From: Variovorax sp. PBL-H6
Lineage (GTDB): Bacteria; Pseudomonadota; Gammaproteobacteria; Burkholderiales; Burkholderiaceae_C
Direction of reading: 5' to 3'
Assembly (NCBI RefSeq): GCF_901827155.1
Contig: NZ_LR594659.1
Coordinates: 3,534,001 to 3,598,000 of the forward strand
Length of the DNA stretch: 64,000 nt
Position 1 is the first letter of the stretch. Each line of letters opens with the position of its first letter. A program made the position numbers and the translations under genes. This document shows positions 42,502-52,769 of the stretch, in pieces. The notes under the pieces were generated by a model, which ran no database searches, was not told the DNA's origin, and was given only the letters and a program-made list of their open reading frames with translations.

Positions 42502-43683
42502 TCAGGCCGCGAAGCGCAGCGCCGCCGCATCAGCCGCCGCCCGCGCACTGGCGTCCAGTGCCAGCAGGTCGGCCAGCGATGCCGGGTTGGAGGGCAGCAC
42601 CGCCTCCAAAGTTTCCATGTTCACTGCATGGATGCGGTCGAAGCGCAGGCGATGCTGCAGAAAGGCATCGACCGCGACCTCATTGGCTGCATTGAGCACA
42701 GCTGTCGTGCCCGGTGCCGCGCGCAGCGCGTGCCATGCCAGCGCGAGCCCGGGGAAAAGCTGCGCATCGGGTGCATCGAAGGTCAGCGCTGCCAGTTGCC
42801 TGAAGTCGAGCTGGGCCGCGCCGCTCTCTATGCGCTCGGGCCAGGCCAGTCCAACCGCGATGGGCACGCGCATGTCGGGGGTACCGAGCTGCGCAATCAC
42901 CGAGGCATCCGTGAATTGCACCATCGAGTGCACCACGCTTTGCGGATGAATCACCACCTCGATCTGCTCCGGTGCGACGCCGAATAAATGGCGCGCTTCG
43001 ATCACCTCGAGCGCCTTGTTCATCATGGTGGCCGAATCCACCGAGATCTTGCGCCCCATGACCCAGTTCGGATGCGCGCAGGCCTGCTCAGGCGTGACCG
43101 TCGCCAGCGTCTCCGGCGATCGCGTCCGGAACGGCCCGCCGGAGGCGGTCAGGATGATCTTGTCGATGCGGCGCGGCCACGTGGTCGGGTCCTCCGGCAG
43201 AGACTGGAAAATGGCCGAATGCTCGCTGTCGATCGGCAGCAGCGTCGCGCCACCCTCGCGCACCGTGCGCATGAAGAGCTCGCCGCCGACCACCAGGGCC
43301 TCTTTGTTCGCCAGCAACAATCGCTTGCCGGCCCGGGCGGCGGCCAGGCAGGGGCCGAGGCCGGCGGCGCCCACGATGGCCGCCATCACCGCATCGCAGT
43401 CCTCGTGAGAGGCAATGGACTCGATCGCGCCCGCACCCTGCAGCACCTCTGTGCGCACTCCGTTGTGCCGGAGCTTGTCGACCAACAGCCGGGCATGCAG
43501 GTCGCTCGCCATGACGGCGAACTTCGGCGCGAAGCGTTGGCACTGGGCCAGCATCTCGTCGACCTTGGTGGACGCCGACAGGGCGAACACCTCGAAGCGC
43601 TCGGGATGCCGGCCGATGACGTCGAGCGTGCTCGCACCGACCGAGCCCGTTGAACCGAGGACGGTGATGCGTTGTCGTTTCAT
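42502..43683 (-). CDS. dxr: 1-deoxy-D-xylulose 5-phosphate reductoisomerase
   Basis: Makes 2-C-methyl-D-erythritol 4-phosphate in the MEP isoprenoid pathway; fosmidomycin target. 393 residues: NADPH motif [16 protein letters not shown] near the N-terminus, [12 protein letters not shown], the metal-site block [14 protein letters not shown] (D and E), and [20 protein letters not shown]. Start ATG at 43683 ([10 protein letters not shown]), 5 nt after cdsA. Confidence 0.97.
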   Translation of the reverse strand: MKRQRITVLGSTGSVGASTLDVIGRHPERFEVFALSASTKVDEMLAQCQRFAPKFAVMASDLHARLLVDKLRHNGVRTEVLQGAGAIESIASHEDCDAVMAAIVGAAGLGPCLAAARAGKRLLLANKEALVVGGELFMRTVREGGATLLPIDSEHSAIFQSLPEDPTTWPRRIDKIILTASGGPFRTRSPETLATVTPEQACAHPNWVMGRKISVDSATMMNKALEVIEARHLFGVAPEQIEVVIHPQSVVHSMVQFTDASVIAQLGTPDMRVPIAVGLAWPERIESGAAQLDFRQLAALTFDAPDAQLFPGLALAWHALRAAPGTTAVLNAANEVAVDAFLQHRLRFDRIHAVNMETLEAVLPSNPASLADLLALDASARAAADAAALRFAA

Positions 43684-43688
43684 GCCGT

Positions 43689-44534
43689 TCACAGAAAAGC
43701 CAGCATCATGGCAATGGGGAGTGTCGGCAGCAGCGCATCGACCCGGTCGAGCACGCCACCATGGCCTGGCAGCAGCGCGCTGCTGTCCTTGGCGCCGGCG
43801 CTGCGCTTGATCAGTGATTCGACCAGGTCGCCCACCACGCTCATCGCGGCGAGGAAGATCACGCCGATCAAGAGCAGCCACCAGCCGCGCTCCGCGAGCC
43901 GTGTATAGAGGCTGACCACCGCAGGTCGCACGGCCGCGTCGGCCCAGACCCAGCCCAAGGCCAGCACGATCACCCCGAGCATGCCGCCCCACACGCCCTC
44001 CCAGCTCTTGCCGGGGCTGATGGTCGGCGCCAGCTTTCCTCGGGTGAAGCGCAGCCCGAAGGTCCGGCCTGAGAAGTAGGCGAAGACGTCAGCCACCCAA
44101 ACCAGCACGAGGATCGAGAGAAGAAAGTTGATGCCGACCATGCGGGCCTGGACTGCGGCCATCCAGGCCACCCACAGCATCAGCAGACCGCCCACGAGGC
44201 GCATGGCCCGGGGCACCCGCGGCCAGCCCGGTACTGCGACGCGCAACAAGGCGGCTCCGCCCAGAACCCAAGCCGCACTCGCAAGGATCCACACAGGTAG
44301 CAGCGATCGGTCGAGCAGTCCCAGCCACCAGGACAGCGCACACAGTGCGAAGATTTCCGCACCGAAGAACAGCGACATGCGCGGACCGTGGCCGTTGAGC
44401 TGTCCCCATTCCCAGGCGCCGGCGGCGACCAGCACCAGCATCACGCAGGCGAAAGGCACGTGAGAGGGATAGAACAGCGCCGGCAGCAATATCGCCAGCA
44501 GAACGACCGCAGTGATGATGCGTTGCTTGAGCAT
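43689..44534 (-). CDS. cdsA: Phosphatidate cytidylyltransferase
   Basis: Makes CDP-diacylglycerol from phosphatidate and CTP in the inner membrane. 281 residues with about eight hydrophobic helices. The CDS signature is at the C-terminal side ([20 protein letters not shown] and [14 protein letters not shown], containing the conserved Asp pair). Start ATG at 44534, 5 nt after the uppS stop. Confidence 0.95.
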   Translation of the reverse strand: MLKQRIITAVVLLAILLPALFYPSHVPFACVMLVLVAAGAWEWGQLNGHGPRMSLFFGAEIFALCALSWWLGLLDRSLLPVWILASAAWVLGGAALLRVAVPGWPRVPRAMRLVGGLLMLWVAWMAAVQARMVGINFLLSILVLVWVADVFAYFSGRTFGLRFTRGKLAPTISPGKSWEGVWGGMLGVIVLALGWVWADAAVRPAVVSLYTRLAERGWWLLLIGVIFLAAMSVVGDLVESLIKRSAGAKDSSALLPGHGGVLDRVDALLPTLPIAMMLAFL

Positions 44535-44539
44535 CGCGC

Positions 44540-45277
44540 TCAGGCGGCCTGCGGGTCGCGCCGCATGTCGCCTGCCAGCTGCGCAGAGGTCTGACCGAAG
44601 CGGCGCTCGCGGCGCCGGAACGCTTCGATGGCCTCGTCCAGCGCAGCCTCGTCGAACTCGGGCCAGAGGCGATCGCTGAAGAAGAGCTCGGCGTAGGCAC
44701 TCTGCCAAAGCAGAAAATTCGACAGCCGCTGCTCACCGCCGGTACGGATGAAGAGGTCGGGATCGGCAACGTGCGACAGCGCCATCGCTGAGTCGAGGTT
44801 GGCCTCGGTCAGCGGTTCGCCTCGCGCGACGATCAGGGCTGCGGCGCGGGCGATGTCCCAGCGTCCGCCATAGTTGAAACATACGTTGAGGATCAGCCGC
44901 GTGTTGTGGGCGGTGGCGGCCTCCGCGTGCAGCAGCCCGGCCGCGATCTTTTCGGACAGACCACCGCGCTCGCCGACGAAATGGAGGCGAACGCCGTCCT
45001 GGCTCAGCTTCGGGACCTCCCGGCCAAGCGCGATGACCATCAAGTCCATCAGCCCCGACACCTCCTCCACCGGGCGGTTCCAGTTCTCGGAGGAGAAGGC
45101 GAATACAGTCAATACCGCGACACCGCGGTCGGCGCAGGCCTTGACGCAGCGGCGTAGCGACTCGACGCCCTGCTTGTGGCCGGCGACGCGCGGCAGGAAA
45201 CGACGCGTGGCCCAGCGGCCATTCCCATCCATGACGATGGCGATGTGATGGGGCACGACGACGGTTGGATTGCTCAT
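44540..45277 (-). CDS. uppS: Undecaprenyl diphosphate synthase
   Basis: cis-Prenyltransferase that makes the C55 lipid carrier for peptidoglycan and O-antigen. 245 residues: HIAIVMDGNGRWATRR (catalytic Asp), AFSSENWNRP, FNYGGRWDI, and FIRTGGEQRLSNFLLWQSAYAE, all family motifs. It starts one nt after frr and is followed by cdsA after 5 nt. Confidence 0.97.
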   Translation of the reverse strand: MSNPTVVVPHHIAIVMDGNGRWATRRFLPRVAGHKQGVESLRRCVKACADRGVAVLTVFAFSSENWNRPVEEVSGLMDLMVIALGREVPKLSQDGVRLHFVGERGGLSEKIAAGLLHAEAATAHNTRLILNVCFNYGGRWDIARAAALIVARGEPLTEANLDSAMALSHVADPDLFIRTGGEQRLSNFLLWQSAYAELFFSDRLWPEFDEAALDEAIEAFRRRERRFGQTSAQLAGDMRRDPQAA

Positions 45278-45278
45278 C

Positions 45279-45839
45279 TCAGACGGCCATGATCTCGGCC
45301 TCTTTGGCGGCCACCAGGCGGTCGATCTCCGCGATGTGGCGGTCGGTTACCTTCTGGATCTCGGCCTCGGCGCGCTTCTGGTCGTCTTCTGACGCCAGCT
45401 TCTCCTTGACGAGTTTCTTGATCGCATCGTTGGCATCACGGCGCAGGTTGCGCGTGGCGATCTTGGCGTTCTCGCCTTCGGTTCTAACCAGCTTGGTCAT
45501 CTCCTTGCGGCGTTCCTCGCTCATCGGGGGCATCGGTACGCGGATCAGGTCGCCCATCGACGCCGGGTTCAGTCCGAGGTCGCTCTCGCGGATGGCCTTC
45601 TCGATCTTGGCGCCCATGCCCTTTTCCCAGGGCTGGACGCTGATGGTGCGGGAGTCGATCAGCGACACGTTTGCCACCTGCGACAGCGGCACAGAGGAGC
45701 CGTAGTACTCCACGTGGAGCGAATCCAGCAGGGCGGGGTTGGCGCGCCCCGTGCGGATCTTCGTGAGGTTGTTCTGGAATGCGGCGATCGACTGGTTCAT
45801 CTTTGCGTCGGTCGCGCTGCGAATGTCGGCAATGGTCAT
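45279..45839 (-). CDS. frr: Ribosome recycling factor
   Basis: Splits post-termination ribosomes with EF-G. 186 residues with the family start ([20 protein letters not shown]), the block [20 protein letters not shown], and the three-helix bundle end ([18 protein letters not shown]). Normal length. It is 13 nt after pyrH and 1 nt before uppS, within rpsB-tsf-pyrH-frr. Confidence 0.97.
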   Translation of the reverse strand: MTIADIRSATDAKMNQSIAAFQNNLTKIRTGRANPALLDSLHVEYYGSSVPLSQVANVSLIDSRTISVQPWEKGMGAKIEKAIRESDLGLNPASMGDLIRVPMPPMSEERRKEMTKLVRTEGENAKIATRNLRRDANDAIKKLVKEKLASEDDQKRAEAEIQKVTDRHIAEIDRLVAAKEAEIMAV

Positions 45840-45852
45840 CTTCTGTTACTCC

Positions 45853-46575
45853 TCAGGCATGCACCAGCGTGCCTTCGTCCTCGCCCATGACGACGCGCTT
45901 GAGCGCACCGTTCTTGAAGATCGAGAACACCTTGATCGGCAGGTTCTGGTCGCGGCACAGCGCAAAGGCCGTGGCGTCCATGATGCCGAGATTCTGTGCA
46001 ATGGCCTCGTCGAAGCTCAGGCGCGAATAGCGCGTTGCGCTCAGGTCTTTCTTCGGGTCCGCCGTATAGACGCCGTCCACCTTGGTGGCCTTGAGCACCA
46101 GCTCCGCGCCGATCTCGGCACCGCGCAGCGCGGCGGCGGTATCGGTCGTGAAGAAGGGGTTCCCGGTGCCGGCTGCGAAGATCACGACCTTGCCCTCTTC
46201 GAGGTACTGCAGGGCCTTGGGGCGCACGTACGGCTCAACCACCTGCTCGATGGCAATGGCCGACATCACTCGCGCGATGAGCCCCTGCTTGTTCATGGCG
46301 TCGGCCAGAGCTAGCGCGTTCATCACGGTGGCCAGCATGCCCATGTAGTCGGCAGTCGCTCGGTCCATGCCCACTGAGCCACCGGCCACGCCGCGGAAGA
46401 TGTTTCCGCCGCCGATCACGACGGCGACTTCCACGCCCATATTCACCACCTCCGCCACCTCTGCGACCATGCGGACGATGGTCGCGCGGTTGATGCCGAA
46501 TGCATCGTCACCCATCAAGGCCTCGCCCGACAGCTTCAACAAGATTCGCTTGTGGGCCGGGCGGGATTCGAGCAT
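45853..46575 (-). CDS. pyrH: Uridylate kinase
   Basis: Hexameric UMP kinase of the amino-acid-kinase fold. 240 residues: [15 protein letters not shown] at the N-terminus, [11 protein letters not shown], and [20 protein letters not shown] near residue 150. ATG at 46575 has AAGGAAA upstream. 90 nt separate it from tsf; this gap contains GC-rich inverted sequence but no clear T-tailed terminator. Confidence 0.97.
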   Translation of the reverse strand: MLESRPAHKRILLKLSGEALMGDDAFGINRATIVRMVAEVAEVVNMGVEVAVVIGGGNIFRGVAGGSVGMDRATADYMGMLATVMNALALADAMNKQGLIARVMSAIAIEQVVEPYVRPKALQYLEEGKVVIFAAGTGNPFFTTDTAAALRGAEIGAELVLKATKVDGVYTADPKKDLSATRYSRLSFDEAIAQNLGIMDATAFALCRDQNLPIKVFSIFKNGALKRVVMGEDEGTLVHA

Positions 46576-46665
46576 GAAGATTTCCTTTTGAGGTGGGCGA
46601 GACGAGTGTAAAACGTGCGTGTGAAGAAGCGGCAGCGCGCTGCGCGCGCCGCCCGATGGCGCCAC

Positions 46666-47592
46666 TCAGCCAGCCGCCGCCTTCGCGGCTGCGACCTGGG
46701 CCGCCACTTCGGCGGCAAAGTCGTCGACCTTCTTCTCGATGCCCTCGCCGACAACATAGAGCGTGAAGCTCTTGATCGAGGTGTTGGCGGCCTTGAGCAT
46801 CTGCTCCACCGTCTGCTTGTCGTTCTTCACGAAGGGCTGGTTGTGCAGCGAAACCTCCTTGAGGTACTTCTGCACGCCGCCTTCGATGCGCTTGGCGACG
46901 ATGTCGGCCGGCTGCGGCTGCTTGCCGGCCGCCTCGGCCGCCTTGCGGTCTTCCTCTGCCTTGCCGGCGGCCACGGCACGTTCCTTCTCGATCAACTCGG
47001 CCGGCACGTCGGAGCTCGCGATCGAGACCGGCTTCATGGCGGCGACGTGCATCGCCACGTCCTTGGCTGCGGTGTCGTCGCCCTCGAACTCGACCATCAC
47101 CCCAATGCGCGTGCCATGCAGGTAGGAGGCGAGCTTGCCGTTGCCCGCGAAGCGCTTGAACCGGCGGAAGCTCATGTTCTCGCCGATCTTGCCGATCAGC
47201 CCCTTGCGCACGTCTTCCAACGTCGGGCCGAAGCTGTCCTGCTCGTAGGGCAGTGCGGCGAGCGCGGCCAGGTCGGCAGGGTTGTGCTTGGCGACCAGCA
47301 TCGCCGCGGCGTTGACCAGCGCGAGAAAGCTGTCGTTCTTCGAGACGAAGTCGGTCTCGCAGTTGATCTCGACCATGGCGCCCACGCCGCCTTCGACATA
47401 GGCTGCGACGACGCCCTCGGCGGTGATGCGGCTCGAAGCCTTGCCGGCCTTGTTCCCCAGTTTGATGCGCAGGAGCTCTTCGGCCTTTTCCATGTTGCCA
47501 TCGGCCTCGGTCAGGGCCTTCTTGCATTCCATCATCGGTGCGTCGGTCTTTGCGCGCAGTTCGCCGACCATGCTTGCGGTGATTGTTGCCAT
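46666..47592 (-). CDS. tsf: Elongation factor Ts
   Basis: Guanine-nucleotide exchange factor for EF-Tu. 308 residues: UBA-like N-terminal domain with [19 protein letters not shown], then two core subdomains ([25 protein letters not shown]-type region [14 protein letters not shown]). Slightly longer than the E. coli protein (283). It lies 112 nt after rpsB with an intrinsic terminator between them. Confidence 0.97.
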   Translation of the reverse strand: MATITASMVGELRAKTDAPMMECKKALTEADGNMEKAEELLRIKLGNKAGKASSRITAEGVVAAYVEGGVGAMVEINCETDFVSKNDSFLALVNAAAMLVAKHNPADLAALAALPYEQDSFGPTLEDVRKGLIGKIGENMSFRRFKRFAGNGKLASYLHGTRIGVMVEFEGDDTAAKDVAMHVAAMKPVSIASSDVPAELIEKERAVAAGKAEEDRKAAEAAGKQPQPADIVAKRIEGGVQKYLKEVSLHNQPFVKNDKQTVEQMLKAANTSIKSFTLYVVGEGIEKKVDDFAAEVAAQVAAAKAAAG

Positions 47593-47654
47593 CTTGTTTC
47601 TCCGTTCGGTTTAGCAGCTGCGGCGACCCGCATCGGGCGCCGCGAAAATCAAGT

Positions 47655-47683
47655 TAAAAAAAAGGGGCATCGAAGCCCCTTCT
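47655..47683 (-). terminator. Intrinsic terminator between rpsB and tsf
   Basis: On the minus strand a 7-bp stem AAGGGGC / GCCCCTT with loop TTCGAT is followed directly by seven T residues. It lies 21 nt after the rpsB stop. Since tsf follows in the same direction, it probably reduces rather than abolishes tsf transcription. Confidence 0.88.
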
Positions 47684-47704
47684 TCAGGCGCTTGCGAGCG
47701 CGTA

Positions 47705-48460
47705 TCAGGCCGAAGCGCCCTCTTCGACCTCGACGAATTCATCTGAATTGCCTTCGGCGACGGCCTTGACCACATCGCTGGCGGCGTTGGAACGGCCCTC
47801 GATGATCGCATCGGCGATGCCGCGAGCGTACAAGGTGACAGCCTTCGACGAGTCGTCGTTGCCCGGGATCACATAGTCGATGCCCTCGGGCGAGTGGTTG
47901 GAGTCCACGACGCCGATCAGCGGGATGCCCAGCTTCTTGGCTTCGGCCACGGCGATCTTGTGGAAGCCCACGTCGATCACGAAGATGGCGTCGGGCAACG
48001 CGTTCATGTCCTGGATGCCGCCGATGTCCTTCTCGAGCTTCTCGATTTCGCGATTGAAGGTCAGCTGCTCTTTCTTGCTGAGACTGTCGAGGCCGGCTTC
48101 CTGCTGGGCCTTCATGTCCTTCAGGCGCTTGATGGAGGTCTTGACCGTCTTGAAGTTGGTCAGCATGCCGCCGAGCCAGCGGGTGTCGACGAACGGGACG
48201 CCGGCGCGACGCGCCTCGGTCGCCACGATCTCGCGGGCCTGGCGCTTGGTACCGACCATCAGGATGGTGCCGCGGTTGGCGGTGAGCTGCTTGGCGTACT
48301 TCATCGCTTCCTGGAACATCGGAAGCGTTTTTTCCAGGTTGATGATGTGGATCTTGTTGCGATGGCCGAAGATGAACGGGGCCATCTTGGGGTTCCAGAA
48401 GCGCGTCTGGTGGCCGAAGTGGACACCGGCTTCGAGCATTTCGCGCATGGTCGTCGACAT
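47705..48460 (-). CDS. rpsB: 30S ribosomal protein S2
   Basis: 251 residues with the S2 start [20 protein letters not shown], and the blocks [28 protein letters not shown] and [19 protein letters not shown]. The C-terminus is acidic ([11 protein letters not shown]). ATG at 48460 has GGAG upstream. It heads the operon and has a structured leader of about 120 nt. Confidence 0.98.
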   Translation of the reverse strand: MSTTMREMLEAGVHFGHQTRFWNPKMAPFIFGHRNKIHIINLEKTLPMFQEAMKYAKQLTANRGTILMVGTKRQAREIVATEARRAGVPFVDTRWLGGMLTNFKTVKTSIKRLKDMKAQQEAGLDSLSKKEQLTFNREIEKLEKDIGGIQDMNALPDAIFVIDVGFHKIAVAEAKKLGIPLIGVVDSNHSPEGIDYVIPGNDDSSKAVTLYARGIADAIIEGRSNAASDVVKAVAEGNSDEFVEVEEGASA

Positions 48461-48490
48461 AGGAATATCTCCAAAGGTTGGGTCTAAAAT

Positions 48491-48542
48491 CCAGCCCGTT
48501 TTGCGACCTCTCACGAGGACCGCAACACCTTGAATGGGCTGG
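48491..48542 (-). promoter_or_regulatory. Structured rpsB 5' leader (candidate S2 autoregulatory RNA)
   Basis: Between the predicted promoter and rpsB three nested pairings can form: CCAGCCC (48491-48497) with GGGCTGG (48536-48542), TTGCG (48501-48505) with CGCAA (48521-48525), and CCTC (48507-48510) with GAGG (48515-48518) around TCAC. Ribosomal protein S2 represses its own mRNA through such leaders in other bacteria; S2 binding here is inference. Confidence 0.55.
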
Positions 48543-48590
48543 TTTGCGGATATGTTTTGCCCTGGAAAAGACCCAGAGCGAAACCCGCCG

Positions 48591-48599
48591 AGTATAGCA
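48591..48599 (-). promoter_or_regulatory. Extended -10 of the rpsB promoter
   Basis: The minus strand reads TGCTATACT, an extended -10 (TG-N-TATACT). It lies about 130 nt before the rpsB ATG and in the short gap before the divergent amidase gene. No -35 match is visible, which is acceptable with an extended -10. The identical 9-mer precedes tRNA-Val. Confidence 0.6.
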
Positions 48600-48639
48600 C
48601 CCACCACTCTTCTCTCCTTCTCCCGCGGCCCTCCACATC

Positions 48640-49971
48640 ATGCGCCCTGACCTGCACGCCACCCGCCTTTCCCTGCTGGCCGGCGCCTCCGACGCACGCA
48701 CCGAGGTGGAGCACTCCATTGCCGCCGCCACTTCCCCGGCCTGCGCGCATGTCTTCACCCGGACCCTGTTCGACGAAGCGCGCCAGGCAGCCGCGGCGGC
48801 GCGGCCCTCGCAACGCCTGGCAGGGCTGGCGTTTTCGGCCAAGGACCTGTTCGACCTCGCCGGCCAGCCAACGCCAGCCGGCTCGGCGGTGCTTTCCCAT
48901 GCGCCGCCGGCCCGGGCCGACGCACCGGCCGTGGCCCGCCTGCGCGCTGCCGGCGGCGCCCTGATCGGCCGCACCAACATGACCGAGTTCGCCTTCTCGG
49001 GCGTGGGCGTCAATCCGCACCACGGCACCCCCGTGAATGGGTGCGATGCGGCAACGCAGCGCATTCCGGGCGGCTCCTCTTCGGGCGCTGCGATCTCGGT
49101 CGCCAGCGGGGCGGCTTTCATCGGGCTGGGTTCCGACACCGGCGGCTCGATCCGCATCCCGGCTGCGCTCAATGGGATCGTGGGTTTCAAGAGCACCGCG
49201 CGGCTGGTGCCTACCGACGGCGCCCTGCCGCTGTCGACCACGCTGGACACGGTCTGCGCCATGACGCGCTCCGTGCGCGACGCCGTCATCGCTCACGAGA
49301 TCCTGGCTGCCCGCCGAGCAACCGCCGGCACGGCGCAGCTTTCTGCCTACAGGCTGGCGGTGGTCAAGGACCTGTTCTTCGACGAGATCGATTCCGCCGT
49401 GGCCCATGCCTTCGAGCGTACGATGCGCACCTTGCGCGCCGCCGGCGCCCGCATCGAGGAAATTGCCCTGCCCGAACTGGCCGACCTTCGGTCGATCAAT
49501 GCCACGGGCGGGTTCTCCGCCGCCGAGGCCTATGCCTGGCATCGCCTCTTGCTGGAGCGCAGCGGCGCCGGCTACGATCCGCGGGTGGCCCAGCGCATCC
49601 TCAAGGGCGCGACGATGAGGGCGCACGAATACATCGAGCTCATCCATGCGCGCCGTGACTGGATCACCCGCATGGAAGCAGCGCTCGCGCCTTACGACGC
49701 GCTGTTGTCACCCACCGTGCCGCTCGTGGCACCGCCGTTGGCGGAGGTGGCGCCGGGGTCCGAGCGCGACGAGGCCTTCTTTCGCATCAACACGCTGCTG
49801 CTTCGCAATCCGTCGGTGGTCAACATGCTTGACGGTTGCGCTCTCTCGCTGCCCTGCCATGCCGACGGCGAGCTGCCCGTTGGCCTCATGCTCTGGCATG
49901 CCGCACTGCATGACGATGCGGTACTGGCAGTCGCGCTGCAGGTGGAACGCGAATTGCAAGCGACCCAGTAG
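48640..49971 (+). CDS. Amidase signature family hydrolase
   Basis: 443 residues of the amidase signature family. The Ser-cisSer-Lys triad is visible: Lys in LAFSAKDLFDLAG, cis-Ser in RIPGGSSSGAAISVASG, nucleophile Ser in GLGSDTGGSIRIPAALNG. No signal peptide. It is not GatA: the rest of the sequence differs and gatB/C are absent. The substrate is unknown. It is divergent from rpsB and is followed by dadA after 48 nt. Confidence 0.9.
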   Translation: MRPDLHATRLSLLAGASDARTEVEHSIAAATSPACAHVFTRTLFDEARQAAAAARPSQRLAGLAFSAKDLFDLAGQPTPAGSAVLSHAPPARADAPAVARLRAAGGALIGRTNMTEFAFSGVGVNPHHGTPVNGCDAATQRIPGGSSSGAAISVASGAAFIGLGSDTGGSIRIPAALNGIVGFKSTARLVPTDGALPLSTTLDTVCAMTRSVRDAVIAHEILAARRATAGTAQLSAYRLAVVKDLFFDEIDSAVAHAFERTMRTLRAAGARIEEIALPELADLRSINATGGFSAAEAYAWHRLLLERSGAGYDPRVAQRILKGATMRAHEYIELIHARRDWITRMEAALAPYDALLSPTVPLVAPPLAEVAPGSERDEAFFRINTLLLRNPSVVNMLDGCALSLPCHADGELPVGLMLWHAALHDDAVLAVALQVERELQATQ

Positions 49972-50019
49972 GGCCGCGGGCGCCGGCGCTGTCTCCTATC
50001 CCACCCCAAAAAGAACCGA

Positions 50020-51276
50020 ATGAAGATCGCAATCGTGGGCGCCGGCATCATCGGCGTCACCACAGCCTGGGAGTTGGCCTCGGACGGACATGAGGTCATG
50101 GTTTTCGAGCGCCGCAGCGCCGCCGCCGAGGAATCCAGTTTCGCCAATGCCGGCGTCGTGGCGCCGGGCTACGTCACGCCGTGGGCCGCCCCGGGGATGC
50201 GCGTCAAGGTGCTGCGCTCGCTGCTCTCGGCGCATGGTGCGGTCAAGCTACGCTGGCCACTCACCGGGCGCGACCTGGCCTGGATGGCGCGCTGGCAGCG
50301 CGCCTGCCAGCTCGAGAGCTACCTGGCCAACCGCGCACGCATGCAGCGCCTCGCCTTCTACAGCCGCACCCGGCTGCACGAGATCACCGAAGCGCGCGAG
50401 CTCAGTTACGAACGCAGCGATGGCTACCTGGTGCTGCTGCGGTCCAAGCGCGAGAAGAAGCTGGTGCAGCCCGGCCTTGAGGTGCTGCGGCAGGCGGGCA
50501 GCAGCTTCCGCGAGGTGGACGCCGACGAGGCACGCCGGATCGAGCCAGCGCTGAGCACCGAGACCGAGCTGGCGGGGGCCATTCATCTGCCGGACGACGA
50601 AGTGGCCAACTGCCGCCAGTTCGCCCTGTTGCTCAAGTGGGAGGCCGAGGCGCTGGGCGCCCAGTTCCATTTCAACTGCGATCTCGCGCCGCTCAGCCGA
50701 GCCGCGCCAACCGAACTGCGGCTGGCCAGCGGCTCCGAGGGCCATCGCTTCGACGCCGTAGTGATGTGCGCCGGGGTGGCCTCGGCCGAGTTGCTGCGGC
50801 CGCTGGGCCTGCGCATCCCGGTCGCTCCGATCTACGGCCATTCGATCAGCGCCAATATCCGCGAGCCCCTCAACGCCCCGCGCAGCGCCGTGATGGACGA
50901 ACGCTACAAGGTGGCCATCTCGCGGCTTGGGATGCGAGTGCGCGTTGCAGGCAGCGCCGAACTCGGCGGCTCGCTGAACAGCCTTCATCCCGACGCGCTG
51001 AGAACGCTCTACAAGGTGCTTCAGGACTGGTTTCCAGGCGCCGTCACCCTGCAGGCCAGCGTCCAGCAATGGAAGGGCGCGCGACCGATGCTTCCCGACG
51101 GCCCGCCCATCATCGGGCCAAGCGGCGTTCCGGGCGTCTGGCTCAACCTGGGGCACGGCTCCAGCGGCTGGGCGCTGTCCTGCGGCAGCGCGCGGGTCCT
51201 GGCAGACAGCATGGGGGGCCGCGACCCGGGCATCGATCTCGAGGGGCTGGGCATCGAGCGTTTGCTGAAACACTAA
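50020..51276 (+). CDS. dadA: D-amino acid dehydrogenase (DadA family)
   Basis: FAD-dependent oxidation of D-amino acids to 2-oxo acids at the inner membrane. 418 residues: dinucleotide motif IAIVGAGIIGVTTAWELASD at residues 3-22, the DadA-type SSFANAGVVAPGYVTPWAAPG (about 40-60), and the C-terminal FAD block GVWLNLGHGSSGWALSCGSA. Alanine racemase (dadX) is not adjacent, so the physiological substrate remains open. Confidence 0.9.
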   Translation: MKIAIVGAGIIGVTTAWELASDGHEVMVFERRSAAAEESSFANAGVVAPGYVTPWAAPGMRVKVLRSLLSAHGAVKLRWPLTGRDLAWMARWQRACQLESYLANRARMQRLAFYSRTRLHEITEARELSYERSDGYLVLLRSKREKKLVQPGLEVLRQAGSSFREVDADEARRIEPALSTETELAGAIHLPDDEVANCRQFALLLKWEAEALGAQFHFNCDLAPLSRAAPTELRLASGSEGHRFDAVVMCAGVASAELLRPLGLRIPVAPIYGHSISANIREPLNAPRSAVMDERYKVAISRLGMRVRVAGSAELGGSLNSLHPDALRTLYKVLQDWFPGAVTLQASVQQWKGARPMLPDGPPIIGPSGVPGVWLNLGHGSSGWALSCGSARVLADSMGGRDPGIDLEGLGIERLLKH

Positions 51277-51303
51277 AGGCCAACCGGATCGGAGCGTCGT
51301 ACC

Positions 51304-52761
51304 ATGCAACGCATCAACGCAGGCACATCCGCCCCACTGTTCGACATCGCGGCCTCGCGCCGGATCGAACACGCTGCCGCGGCCGCCCTGCCGCCGCATA
51401 CGCTGATGCAGCGCGCCGGACTGGCGGTGGCGCGGCTCGCGATGGCGACCGCGCCGCACGCGCGCACGATCTGGATCGCCTGCGGTCCCGGGAACAACGG
51501 AGGTGATGGTCTCGAGGCTGCCGCGCAATTGCAGTACCGGGGCTTTGCACCCGTGGTCACGCACATCGGCAACGACCACCTGCCGCCCGACGCGGCCGCC
51601 TCGCTGCAACGTGCGCGCGATGCCGGCGTGCGCTTCGAGGACGTGCCACCGGCCCATGCCGATCTTGTCGTCGATGCACTGCTCGGCCTCGGGGCCGCCC
51701 GGGCGCCCGAAGGGCCGATGGCCGACTGGCTGCGGCGCATGCACGCCGGTCCCGCGCCCGTGCTCAGCGTGGACACGCCTTCGGGCCTGAATGCCGATAC
51801 AGGTGTGCTGGCGCTCGACTTCCTCGCTCCTGCAACCGCCCCGGCTGCCCCGGTCCGCCGCCTGTGCCTCAGCCTCCTGACCCTGAAGCCCGGCCTCTTC
51901 ACGGCGCAAGGGCGAGACGCAGGTGGCGAACTGTGGTTCGACGATCTGGGCTCAATGCCAAGCGCGGAACGACCCGCAGCCCGGCTCCCGGGCGCGCCGT
52001 TCGCCATGCCGCGGCCGCATACGTCCCACAAGGGAAGCTACGGCGATGTCGCGGTGATCGGCGGCGCCCCCGGCATGGCCGGCGCAGTCCTGCTGGCGGC
52101 CACGGCGGCGCTGCATGCAGGGGCAGGCCGCGTCTACGTCGGGCCGCTCGATCCCGCACTCGCGCCACTCGACACAGCGCAGCCCGAGCTGATGTTCAGG
52201 GCGCCCGACGCGTTGGACCTGTTCGCCCTGACCGTGGTCTGCGGCTGTGGCGGCGGCATGGCCGTGCGTGGTCCGCTGCCGCGGGTACTGCAGGAAGCGC
52301 GCGCGCTGGTGCTCGATGCCGACGCGCTCAATGCCATCGCCGCCGACGGCGCGTTCCAAACGCTGCTTGTCGCACGCGCCCGCTCGGGCCGCCCGACAGT
52401 CCTCACGCCCCATCCGCTCGAGGCCGCGCGCCTCCTGGCCACGGGCACGGCCGAGGTGCAAGCCGACCGGCTGCACGCTGCTCAGCAATTGGCTGAGCGG
52501 TTCGGAGCGACGGTCGTCCTCAAGGGCTCCGGGACCATCGTGGCTGCGGCGGGCGAAGTGCCGGCGATCAACCCGATCGGCAACCCACGACTTGCAACCG
52601 CAGGTACCGGCGACGTACTGGCGGGCATGATCGGTGCCGCACTGGCAGCCGGCCGCTCCCCGATGGCGGCCAGCTGCGAGGCCGTCTGGCGCCACGGCGA
52701 TCTTGCCGACCGGTGGCCACACGGCGTGCCGCTCACCGCCGGCTCGCTCGCACGCGGCTGA
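51304..52761 (+). CDS. nnr: Bifunctional NAD(P)H-hydrate epimerase / ADP-dependent dehydratase
   Basis: Repairs hydrated NADH and NADPH. 485 residues. The N-terminal epimerase domain (about 1-220) has WIACGPGNNGGDGLEAA. The C-terminal ribokinase-like dehydratase domain (about 235-480) has KGSYGDVAVIGGAPGMAGA, PTVLTPHPLEAARLL and the catalytic GTGDVLAGMIGAAL. The fusion order is the same as E. coli Nnr (YjeF). ATG has GGAG upstream; 27 nt after dadA. Convergent with the SDR gene. Confidence 0.95.
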   Translation: MQRINAGTSAPLFDIAASRRIEHAAAAALPPHTLMQRAGLAVARLAMATAPHARTIWIACGPGNNGGDGLEAAAQLQYRGFAPVVTHIGNDHLPPDAAASLQRARDAGVRFEDVPPAHADLVVDALLGLGAARAPEGPMADWLRRMHAGPAPVLSVDTPSGLNADTGVLALDFLAPATAPAAPVRRLCLSLLTLKPGLFTAQGRDAGGELWFDDLGSMPSAERPAARLPGAPFAMPRPHTSHKGSYGDVAVIGGAPGMAGAVLLAATAALHAGAGRVYVGPLDPALAPLDTAQPELMFRAPDALDLFALTVVCGCGGGMAVRGPLPRVLQEARALVLDADALNAIAADGAFQTLLVARARSGRPTVLTPHPLEAARLLATGTAEVQADRLHAAQQLAERFGATVVLKGSGTIVAAAGEVPAINPIGNPRLATAGTGDVLAGMIGAALAAGRSPMAASCEAVWRHGDLADRWPHGVPLTAGSLARG

Positions 52762-52769
52762 AGTAGATC

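Noticed and set aside
46576..46665. Attenuator between tsf and pyrH
   Set aside because: GC-rich inverted sequence is present but no clean stem-loop with T-tract could be drawn.
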